DNA from: Onthophagus taurus
Taxonomy: Eukaryota; Arthropoda; Insecta; Coleoptera; Scarabaeidae
Length of the DNA stretch: 64,000 nucleotides
Reading direction: 5' to 3'
Assembly (NCBI RefSeq): GCF_036711975.1
Contig: NC_091976.1
Coordinates: forward strand, 14,756,001-14,820,000
In this document: piece after piece, positions 48,196 through 57,785 of the stretch
Layout: the number at the start of each line of letters is the position of its first letter
Numbering within the stretch: the first letter of the stretch is position 1
The notes under the pieces: model-generated
Database searches by the model: none
What the model was told of the DNA's origin: nothing
What the model saw: the letters and a program-made list of their open reading frames with translations, nothing else
Made by a program: the position numbers and the translations under genes

Positions 48196-50146
48196 CCCTT
48201 TAAGGACGATTGCCGTATATATACGTTTCACAAAAACAGCAGCGATGAACAGCCATTTGAAGACAGCGGAAGCGAATATTTACCAAGTAAAGATGAAGAG
48301 TCTGAAGAAGATGATATGTTAATTGATGAATATCAAGATGTAATGTTAGTAGAAAGTGTAAGTGAAGACAGTAATCATGAACTAGAAACCGACCTAGCGA
48401 CGACAGAAAAAGATTACGCCGACATAAAAATAATTTGGGGAGACAGTGATTTCATTCCAACAATTTTCGAATTTGATCCTACAAATAGCGGCATCAGGAA
48501 TGATTCTTTGTCTGAAAAGTCCATAGAATTTGATTATTTTGCAAGCCTATTTACCGAAGATATCGTAGAATATATTGTAACCGAAACTAACCGATATGCT
48601 AATCAAAATCAGGCAAAGGATTGGAAAGAACTTTCAACACAAGAATTTTATGTTTTTATCGGTCTAACAATGCTAATGTCTCGAAACAAAAAAACTAATT
48701 TAAAAGAATATTGGTCTACAGATTCTTTGCTCGAGTCTCCAATCTTTTCTAGAACCATGCCTAGGGACAAATATATGAGTATTCTTTCAAATCTTCATTT
48801 TGTGAATAATGAAAAACAACCTACGACTAAACTATATAAGGTAGAAAAAGTCCTCAAACTCATAAAGGAGAACTTCCAAAAACAGTTCTACCCGTCTGAA
48901 AATTTAGTTGTTGATGAAAGCATGGTGTTATTTAAAGGACGTTTAAGCTTTAAACAATACATAAAGACGAAAAGGCATCGCTTTGGAATGAAACTGTACG
49001 TTCTTTGTGAGTGTGAAACTGGAATGGTTCTTGATTTCGTTGTGTATGTTGGAAATGATACAAAACAATTTGTTGAAGAAATAAAGGGTCTAGGATCTTC
49101 AGGATATGTCGTAGTGTCTCTTATGAAACCATACCTTGAGAAGGGACACAAGCTTTTCACAGACAACTACTATTCCAGCCCAATTTTGGCAAATTATCTT
49201 TTCGAAAAAAAAACGAACACCTGTGGAACTGTGCGTGAAAATAGAAAATATATGCCTACACTGAAAAAAAACTGAAGAAGGGCGAATTGTCTTCGAAAAG
49301 TAGCGATAAAATTCTTGTCATAAAATGGAAAGATCGCCGCGACGTAACTATGATATCTACAATGCACGAGAACAAAATAGTAATCATGGATAAAATTGAC
49401 AAGCGAACAAATGAGGCTACGAAAAAACCACTGTGTGTAATCAATTACAACGAGAGAATGGGAGCAGTTGATCGCACAGATATGATGTTGAGCAATATAG
49501 AATGCATGCGCAAAAGTATGAAGTGGTACAAGAAACTTTTCTTCCACTCATTAGATTTATTAATTCTAAACTCGCACGCAATGATGCAAACAAAAAATTT
49601 TAACAAAATTCCTTTTGGTGATTTCCAGCTGAAACTTATTCGGCAAATTTTTGAAAAGTAGGTATCACCCCTGAATTGTAACATTTTTTAACTTCATATT
49701 TAACACAGGTTTCCTCTTGACTACTCTACTATAACAATAGCTCGTGGTGTGCCAGATGTTGGAAGGTTGGTGGTAAAACATTTTCCTCACGTTGTTCCTG
49801 CAACACCGACAAATAAGACACCTCAAAGATGTGTAGTATGTTCGCAAACAATTTTAGGACCCAGAAAGAGGAAAGATTCACGGTACATGTGTACCATTTG
49901 CAACGTGGGGTTGTGTCTGACGCCTTGCTTCGAAATTTACCACACTAAAAAACAATACTGAAAGAAATAAAAGTTGCTGTTGTTCATATGTACAATAAAT
50001 AATTTTCTGATTTCTCTTTTTATTATTTCTCCATAGATAAACAATTAAATCGCCTATAAACATAGCAAACATTTGTTGCCGTACATATACGGCGTTCGTT
50101 TGTGCGGCAATAACAGCGAATAAATTTTGGATCCGTCCTTAAAGGG
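48196..50146 (+). mobile_element. piggyBac element, 1,951 bp, inserted at TTAA
   Basis: TTAA flanks at 48192-48195 and 50147-50150. The termini are CCCTTTAAGGACGATTGCCG on the left and CCCTTTAAGGACGGATCC for the reversed right end. Subterminal inverted copies of CCGTATATATACG and CCGTATATGTACGG lie near the left and right ends. It contains one plus-strand transposase gene with a single frameshift. Inserted in the core of foldback-like element A. Confidence 0.95.
48316..49961 (+). pseudogene. piggyBac transposase with one frameshift and a 51-bp intron
   Basis: 48316-49275 encodes an acidic N-terminus and the first catalytic blocks: VDESMVLFKGRLSFKQYIK (first Asp, about residue 200) and FTDNYYSSPILANYL (second Asp). 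The frame breaks at an A-run (eight A at 49264-49271) and resumes at about 49,287, with GAVDRTDMMLSNIECMRKSM (third Asp) and a LDLLILNSHAM segment. A GT-AG intron 49658-49708 then joins in phase to FPLDYSTITIARGVPDVGR and the C-terminal Cys-rich zinc finger (CVVCSQTI, CTICNVGLC), stop near 49,961. The acidic frame is open upstream of 48316 to about 48,238 without an ATG, so the true start is unclear. Only the A-run indel and start separate it from an intact gene, so it is young. Confidence 0.92.
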
Positions 50147-52478
50147 TTAAGGGTGATAAAGTAGTTTAGAAAAATAAAACTTATTACTTAAATTAAGTGA
50201 TAAATGCGTGCTATATTTATGCTAAGTGTTAGGTGATATTAGTGATGTGATATAGGACATCATGGGATTGCTATTTTATGGATGTTGAAAGATGTGAAGG
50301 TATCGTATTAACTCTTTTTTTTTTGTCACAATAAATTAATTTATCTTTTCTTTCCAGCTGAGCTTCGAAGTAAAATCCAAGGGAAACAACATCTATTCGG
50401 TGAGTCGTTTTCAATTTTATTAATTGACCAAAACATATCGGGAAAATTCGCGATTTGAACGGTGTAATTTTTCCAGATAAAAACCGTCTGAACGCTACTC
50501 ACTGGATTTGTGCTTGAAAAACGGTACTATTCAATAAATTTTTCCATTTTGTGCTTGAAAAATTATAAAGCTTTAATTATCAACATTGTCAAAACATGAA
50601 ATAATTTGAAATTGAGTGTAAACCACTCCAAATAATACTAGGATAATCTAATTCAAACTTTTTAATGGGGGAGTCTCTTTTTCTTGTATCAAATAAAATG
50701 ATTTCATTGGGAATTTTTTGCTACCAAATTATGTGGTATTTCAATTTAATCTTTTGCATATGCTTTCATGATATATTTACTTATTTAAAAGGAATTGTTT
50801 ATAGAAAATAATCTTTACATGTCCCTCAACCAAGTACAAGTAGGTGCGTGGATTGTCTAAGTTGCTGGTTGATATAATATCTATCCCTGAAATAATCTGA
50901 AACTCAAAAATCAAATGATGTTCATTTCTTGTGATTATCGTTTGAACTAGAACTAAGCAAAAAAAATATTATTGGCAAAATGGCGCCTAGTCAAATTAAG
51001 ATAATCGATTTTGTTCTTCAAATCGATAAGTTTATCTCAAAAAAAATCATGTGTATATCGTATCAGTTTCTCTGTAGGTCATACGATAGAAAGATGCTAT
51101 TTGAAAGTGCACTTCAAATTTCAAGTCAATCGAATGAGTAGTTTTTTAGGAATCGTGTTAACCAGATGTAAAAAGGATGTTTCGAGAAAAATGCACTTAC
51201 AGTTTCATGTAATACAATGTTATGCGTGTACACGCCTTGTTAATTTAATGTTTATATCTTCTACATTCAGCCAGACGCAAGCTTTTCATTTGAGAAATAT
51301 AACATTAAAATCGGTCAAACCATTCTTTAGTTAAAGCGAATTTAATCAAAATTAATTTTTTCGCATTTGGGGCTAGACATATTTTTAAATCGGTCATTTC
51401 CACCTTCGCATTCATTGTAGATCATACTTTCGATCGAGATGTTGATGACTAAAATTGGTCAATTAACAGAGGAGATAATTGATTAATTAATTTTTTGTGT
51501 TTTATTCAAAATCCTTAAATATTTCGAATCGGGCAATTCGACATAGTTATTCAGCTAGACGCAAGCTTTCGTTTGAGATATAAAACATTAAAATCCGTTA
51601 AACCGTTCTTTAGTTACAGTGAATGTAATCAAAATTAATTTTTTCTTATTGAGGGCTAGACTTCTAGTCGGCAAATTCGCGGGGTCATTTCAATAGCCGT
51701 ACGCAAATAATTAGTAAATTTTGAAATCGGACATTTCCACCTTCGCGTTCATTGTAGATCATATTTTCGATCGAGATGTTGATGACTAAAATTGGTCAAT
51801 TAGTTAAGGAGATAATTGATGTGATTAATGTTTGATTAATTCGTTTTTTGTGTTTTAATCAAAATATTTAAATATTTCGAATCGGGCATTTAGCCAGATA
51901 TAAACTTTCGATTGAGATATAAAACATTAAAATCCGGCAAACTGTTCTCTAATTATATTCGATTTAGTTTAAATTATTTTTTTTATATTGGGGGCTAGAC
52001 TTTTGGGTGTTCACAGGTGCATAAACAACGAGCCACACGGAACACGGTGTCATTCCGAGGGCTGTACAAGGTTAACAGGAAAGAATTGAAATCGGGCATT
52101 TTGTGATTTCGATAGAAGAAACTATGACGAATCGAATGACGTATAGATTTTGATCACCGGGTACATCGTTTACGAGTTATCACTACATAAAAAAAGGTCA
52201 TTTTTGTGTTATTTCCGTGTACCTTCGCATTATTTTGGCGTTTTAGCGGAATTCGAAAGAGATTTCGAATCCCACTTTCGTGTTGGTCAAAGATTAAGCT
52301 TTCGAATGAGACATTGTTTATCGAAATCGGTTGACTGATTCTCTTGTTATAATTAAAATACTATACATGTAAAATCCTATCTAATTGGGGGCTAGAAAAA
52401 TTGGGGGCTAACTTCGCATAGGTCCACATTATTGCGATATTTGAATAAAAATGAAATTAATAAGAAAGCTGATAAGAT

Positions 52479-52694
52479 ATGTTAATTTATTTGGATCCAA
52501 GATACAGAATGAACTTTTTTGATGCTGATTTAACCGTCGAAGCAACTCTAAAAGAGAATTTTATAGCGAATTTTGAAAGTTATATTAAAATTGCAACATC
52601 GAAAATGTTATCAAAACTTCAAATATTGTTTTCTCAAAAACTAAAAGTTATTTTTCAAAACGTGTTGGTTCATTGGAAAGCGGACACTATTTAA
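52479..52694 (+). pseudogene. hAT-1 transposase scrap
   Basis: YLDPRYRMNFFDADLTVEAT corresponds to the LDPRxK block in the C-terminal third of hAT transposases. It then runs directly into the tandem repeats. A second acidic, hAT-like piece (SESSVSNEYDDELQAKRRKL) lies near 53,255-53,320. The rest of the gene is absent. Confidence 0.6.
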
Positions 52695-53250
52695 CACTTT
52701 GAGAACTTTTCATACTCATATTCCAAGAACTGAATTTTATACGAATTTTTAAAACTTAATCGGTAAAAATTGCAAAATTCGAAAAAATTATCGATTATTT
52801 CAAAATTTATTTCTTAAAAACTAAAAGCGATTTTTCAAAACGGGTTGTTGCATTACAAAGAGGATACGTTAATTACTAATTGGTGATATTTCCACAAGGA
52901 TCCTTCAAGAAATTAATTTTATAGTGAATTTTGAAAGTTATCGATGAAAATTACAACATCGAAAATTTTATCAAAACTTCAAATATTGTTTACTCAAAAA
53001 CTAAAAGTTATTTTTTAAAACGGGTTGGTTCATTGGAAAGCGGAGACTCTTATTAACACTTTGGGAAATTTTCATACTCATATTCCACGGACTGGATTTT
53101 ATACTAATGTTTAACTAAACTTAATCGGCGAAAATTGTAAAATTGAAAAAATTGTCAATCATTTCAAAAATTTATTTCTCAAGAACTGAAAGTGATTTTT
53201 CAAAACGGCTTGTTGCATTAAAAAGAGAATACTTTAATTAATAATCGAAA
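52557..53250. repeat. Four tandem repeats of about 180 bp
   Basis: Monomer starts at about 52,557, 52,734, 52,915 and 53,095 (each GAATTTTATA-like followed by CGAATTTT). First and third are closest to each other, as are second and fourth, giving a higher-order period of about 358 bp. Each monomer contains ACTAAAAGTTATTTTTCAAA or a close variant. They sit inside hAT-1. Confidence 0.85.
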
Positions 53251-53595
53251 GTGATAACAGTGAGAGCTCTGTTAGTAATGAATATGATGATGAATTACAA
53301 GCGAAGAGAAGAAAACTAGATGAAACAGCAACAAGAGGTTTTATATATTTTATAGATTGGGATTGTTATAATGATTGTTACAATTTTGTAATTGTAATTC
53401 GTCAAGCCGGATTGTTGTTAACTATCCGGTATCCGGCCGGATTTAAAAAAATGCCGTATATGCCGGATATCCGTTCCACCACTACTTCTCGCTTGATGGC
53501 GAAATTCTTGAATTTTGTAAATTAATGAGTGGACAACTTTTGTTATACAGTTTGTAAGAGATCTACTGATTTATTCGTTTTGAGGATACTCAATA

Positions 53596-53892
53596 TTTTT
53601 TAATTTGCTTCTTTATCTCGATTACATTTTTCTTAATTGCACTTCGAAATCGCCTTAAAAACAGAAAAATCATGTATCGTCCACTTTAGTAGATAAGGTG
53701 TGTATAAAAAATGATTTTTATGTGAATCTGCGAAAATAGACTAAAAATCCCCTGATATAATCTGTATTAAAATTAAAAAAATTGTTCATATCACATATTT
53801 TTTATAAATTTCTATCTTATCAACTCAAGGAGAAAAAAAATAAGTTGAACTAACCATATAAACTCGCCAATTCCCAACTCATGTCAGTCAAA
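53596..53892 (+). promoter_or_regulatory. Promoter and 5' flank of trypsin T8
   Basis: Distal element AAAATAGACTAAAAATCCCC then TGATATAATC at about 53,734-53,763. GATA site CTTATCA at 53816-53822. TATAAA at 53857-53862. Consensus arthropod initiator TCAGTC with A+1 at 53886, 29 nt on, leaving a 7-nt 5' UTR. The upstream half (53,596-53,757) is duplicated at 46,183-46,375. Confidence 0.75.
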
Positions 53893-54765
53893 ATGTTCCG
53901 TTTTGTGGTACTTTCCTGCCTTTTGGCAACCGCCTTCGGTAAGATAAAAAAAAAATTTAAGAAACTTTTATAACAAGCAACAAATTTTTTAGCTCTCCCT
54001 CGCAAAGTACCTCTTCCTGATGGAAGAATCGTTGGTGGACAAAACGCTAACATCGAAGACTTCCCATACCAACTCTCCCTTCAATACTATGGTAGCCACA
54101 TCTGTGGAGCTTCCATCATCTCCTCTAAATACGCCGTAACCGCCGCTCACTGTACCGCTGGATCTTCCGCTTCTATGTTGAGCGTCCGTGCTGGTTCTTC
54201 CATCCGTGGATCCGGTGGTGTTGTCGTCAACGTTAAAGCTATCCACCAAAACCCACAATACGATTCCTACGCCACCGATTACGACATCAGTGTCTTGGAA
54301 CTCGCTTCTGATCTTTCCTTTGGAAGTGGTGTTGCCACTATTGGTTTACCTTCTCTTAACCAAGCACTTCCCGTTGGAGAAAAATCCGTCGTCACTGGTT
54401 GGGGAACTTTAACCGAAGGTGGATCATCCCCATCTCAACTCCAATCCGTTGAAGTTACCGTTGTCAGCAACGCCGCTTGTGCTGCTGCTTACGGAAGTGG
54501 ATCAATCACCGATCGTATGATGTGCGCTGGTGAAACTAGTGGAGGAAAAGACGCTTGCCAAGTAAGTTTCTTTTTTTTTATTTTAGATCAAATTTATTGA
54601 TTATTATTGAATTTATAGGGTGACAGTGGTGGCCCATTGGTCGTTGATGGCCAACTTATTGGTATCGTTTCTTGGGGATACGGATGTGCTCGTCCAAATT
54701 ACCCAGGTGTTTACGCTAGCGTTCCAAACCTTCGTGGATACATCACCTCCACGGTTGGAATCTAA
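53893..54765 (+). CDS. Trypsin T8 (secreted serine protease, S1A, T7/T8 subtype)
   Basis: Exons 53893-53938, 53993-54561 and 54619-54765; introns 54 and 57 bp; 253 aa. Signal peptide [30 protein letters not shown], triad His68, Asp113, Ser208 in GDSGGP, Asp202. Distinguishing residues: [26 protein letters not shown] preceded by Thr, CAAAYGSG, and a C-terminus [14 protein letters not shown]. An in-frame ATG at 53881 lies upstream of the predicted start site (A+1 at 53886), so 53893 is preferred; it also matches the leader of the sisters. AATAAA-type signals follow at about 54,794. A LINE begins within about 60 bp of the gene end. Confidence 0.95.
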
Positions 54766-55946
54766 TCTGATTTTTTGAATATGTAATTAATTAATAAAAA
54801 TAAAATGATTTTTAAATATTAACTACGTCATCTATCTACTAGTCATCTTCGTGCAACACTACCTATGATAGATTTAGTAATCTGTAGGTGTCTTATGAAT
54901 GACAAGTCTATTTTAATCATACTAGTCTACATTCCTCCCTATATATCTTCTGATGGTATGGAGACGTTTACTACTGCTCTTGAGGCTATTATAATCAACC
55001 ATTTATTTGTATTGGTTGGAGATTTCAATCTTCCTGATTTAATCTTACCTACTAGTCACTATTCAATTAAAACCAGGGCTTTTATTGATTTTTTAAGTGT
55101 TCTTAATGCCAAACAGTAAAATAACGTTAAGAATGAAGATGGCAGAATGTTGGATTTGTTGATCTGAAATGCTGATCTGAATTTTCACACAATAAGATCT
55201 GATAATCCAGTTGTACCAGAAGATTCTTATCATCCCAGTCTTGAAGTGGAAGTTTACTACTCTACACCTTCTAATCAACAGCGGTTCCCATCTTTAGATA
55301 ATTTACGGTATGACTTCCATCGAGCAAATTACCCTGCCTATGATCACTTCTTGAAGTATGGTTGGTCTTTTTTGTTTTCCCATACCGATGTCAATGAGGC
55401 TTTGGATGTCTTCTATGACGCCATTTACTCAGTAATTAATACACATGTCCCTATTAAAACCAAATCTAATAATTCTTACTCACCGTGGTTTTCGGCGGAA
55501 ATAAAGAGACATATTGATATTAAAAAATTTTATCACAAAAAATAGATCAAAACAAAAAAATTTGTTTTATAACGAATTTAAGCGATTAAGGAGTTTGTTA
55601 AAAAATGAAATAAACGACAGTTACATTAAGTATCTTAACAACATACAAGTTATCATTAGAGTCCGGAATTTTATGCACAAAATTTATGCAAAATATGCGC
55701 ATATATATGCAGTAAATATAAGAAAATGTGTAAATTTCATATAAAAATATGCAAAGTTTATGTTAAAATATGCATGCATTTTGTACTACTGTTAAAATAG
55801 AATATTAATTTATATATAAAGTCGGTATTTTTTTAATAGGTTTTATTCAAAATAACATCTAAACATTTAAAAACTCTATTTTATTAAAATAAAAAAAATA
55901 CAACTAAATAAAATATATTTATAAACAGGCAGCTACAAATATAAGT

Positions 55947-56116
55947 ACGAAGGCTTTCACGGCCGGTGTGAATTAAACGAAGTTCAGAAACTGGTTCGAA
56001 GTCACTTCAAGTGCAACATGGCATCCGAAACGTCAAACCTTTTATTAAAAGACGCACGGCAAAACCCGAAAGTTTCTAGTATTAGTTCTAGTTTTAGTTC
56101 TAATTTTAGTTTAAGG
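55947..56116 (+). mobile_element. Penelope-like terminal fragment nested in hAT-2
   Basis: AACATGGCATCCGAAACGTC and GACGCACGGCAAAACC with AGTTTCTAGT match the 3' end of the PLE at 29,345-29,410. The preceding GTTCAGAAACTGGTTCGAAG is inverted relative to the PLE at 29,317-29,333, a rearrangement typical of PLE terminal repeats. No coding sequence. Confidence 0.75.
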
Positions 56117-56160
56117 CAACAAACTTCAGCATACATAAAAATCGATGTATATATAAATAT

Positions 56161-57785
56161 TTAAATACCTGCAGTAATGTTATAGTTCACAATTATATAT
56201 TTTTCAATGTTCTCAACTAAGAAGTTACGTCGTCTATCAGACAGTATCTGTTTGTAGCTCGAGAAACTCCTCTCTACATCTACAGATGTTATGGGTGCAT
56301 ATTTAAAGTTACTAATTAAATTTGGCTCAATATTAACCTGATCGCTTAAATATCCACTAATTATTTTAGCCGCCTTTGATAACAATATATAACCGTGATT
56401 TTTTTCTAAGACTTCATAAAACTTTTTATTAATAATTTGGCCTACTTTACCATATACTTTTTTAACACCAGTCTCAAATTCCTCGATTAATCCAACAGAC
56501 TCATTTAGTGACATTGGTTGCGTTTCTAAATTTAAAATAATCCTACTGACAAACTCATAATTACTTTGAATAAACACTAATTCTGAACCTAATGTCGCTT
56601 TTTTTAATAGTGCTTTGCATTTTTTAATTACTTGATTATTTTCCTCCTCAAATCCATGATTAATTCCTTTATAGACGTAAAATGTAAGGCATAAAATGTT
56701 GCAGCATTTAACCAGGTACCCCACCGTGTAATGACAGGCTCTGGTGGTAGATTAACATTAGGCAATTTTTCCTTATATAATTGGATCCTGAGGGGAGACT
56801 TTAAAAATATTTTTTTTACATTGCTAATTAACGCATTTACGTCTAGAAATTGATTCCTAATGTCCTCTGCTACTCTATTCAAACCATGAGCTAAGCACGT
56901 CACATGAATTAAATTGCAATACCTATCAGCAAGTTCGCAATATATCTTCCACAACAATCGGTAGTTTCGTCAACTATTAAATATACGTAGTGATTTTTGA
57001 CTACTTCTTTGATAGTCCTAATTATTTTAACATACTCTTCATTTACGTAGCCTTTGCGCAAAGTATTTTCATCCGGTACAGTACGCCCAGAATACTATTC
57101 TAAAAATTTTTTTAATTGAGGATTTTGCAATTTTTGATATGGAATGTTGGCTGCCAAGAAGGCTTTGCATAATGCTGCATTAAATATTTGGTGCTCATTT
57201 TTGGTTGTTTCTGGTTGAATAGCTTACTTCAAAGATTGTTGGGCCATTTTAGTTTGATTAAGTTGGTGAGTTGGTGGTTTTTTCTTATGTAAATCGGTAG
57301 CAACATGTTGCGTGATCCGAGATTTGCGGTCACAAGCAACCTGCAGCAAAAGCTTAAGAGTAAGAAACAAACATTTTGGAATTGACTTTAGCCGTACAAA
57401 CTTAATTTAATATAAAACCCATGGAATAAAATAGATTAAGAAAAGTATTCAAAATTACAACAACAATCTTAAGGATGACTTAAATAAAAGCATGATTTAA
57501 ATTACAGGTGTAAATAATGGAAACGTTCAATTGGTCAGTGGTTATAGGAGTACGTTTCCATTATTTACATCCGCAACTACAATTCAAACTGGTAGAATGG
57601 ATTATAATTTTAATCTAGACTCTATAAAGTGTAATTATTAGTTTTATTTAAATTTACATTGAAAAATATGACAAATATAAACTTACCTTACCACATGCTT
57701 TACAAAACACATTTTCTTCCTGCAGAATAAGTTCAGGAATTGCTTTTATCCAAGACATCACCAAATAATTTTTCACCTTCGGCAT
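56161..57785 (-). pseudogene. hAT-2 transposase, CGGBP1-like, broken, with one intron
   Basis: Exon 57785-57687 encodes MPKVKNYLVMSWIKAIPELI and then FCKACGK, with donor AAG|GTAAGT. After a 346-bp intron, exon 2 from 57340 gives VACDRKSRITQHVATDLHKK, completing a C2H2-type finger split by the intron. A stop near 57,230 and others follow. Later blocks: YLIVDETTDCCG (first catalytic Asp, about 56,975), LIHVTCLAHGLNRVAEDI, PEPVITRWGTWLNAA (about 56,740), and the C-terminal dimerisation motif APITSVDVERSFSSYKQILS with NIEKYIIVNYN. The order matches hAT transposases related to vertebrate CGGBP1. A frame change near 56,680 and stops make it a pseudogene. Confidence 0.85.
57508..57572. repeat. Hairpin with about 18-bp stem in the hAT-2 intron
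   Basis: TGTAAATAATGGAAACGT is followed about 28 nt later by its exact reverse complement ACGTTTCCATTATTTACA. It could fold as RNA or be a minimal inverted-repeat insertion. Nothing else is known of it. Confidence 0.65.

Larger units (their letters stand above)
46700..52423. mobile_element. Foldback-like element A: 9-bp TSD, arms of tandem about 340-bp repeats
   Basis: Flanked by CCACATTAT at 46691-46699 and 52424-52432 (9-bp duplication). Both ends start ACCTATGCGAAGTTAGCCCC. The left arm (46,700 to about 47,930) and right arm (about 51,360-52,423) are inverted copies built from tandem units. The motif TAGCCCCCAAT recurs at 46,712, 47,134, 47,474 and 47,809, and reversed as ATTGGGGGCTA or close variants at 51,368, 51,653, 51,992 and 52,386-52,410. 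Unit length is about 335-340 bp. No own transposase gene was recognised; the core holds a piggyBac insertion. The architecture matches Drosophila foldback elements. Element B at 13,636 is a relative. Confidence 0.85.
46544..53484 (+). mobile_element. hAT element (hAT-1) with 8-bp TSD, host of a nested insertion
   Basis: Ends: TAGTGATGGAAGGGATA on the left, TAGTGGTGGAACGGATA for the reversed right end (15 of 17 identical). Target duplications CTTCTCGC at 46536-46543 and 53485-53492 (8 bp, hAT-specific). Both subterminal regions carry clustered CCGGATA/TATCCGG motifs (46,575-46,635 and 53,400-53,475), likely transposase binding sites. Excluding the nested element at 46,700-52,423 the hAT is about 1.2 kb. 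It keeps a C-terminal transposase scrap and four 180-bp tandem repeats. It inserted in duplicated trypsin-flank DNA about 400 bp upstream of T8. Confidence 0.92.

Noticed and set aside
53881-53892. Earlier in-frame ATG as start of trypsin T8
   Set aside because: It lies upstream of the predicted transcription start (53886), and the downstream ATG gives the leader shared by the sister genes.
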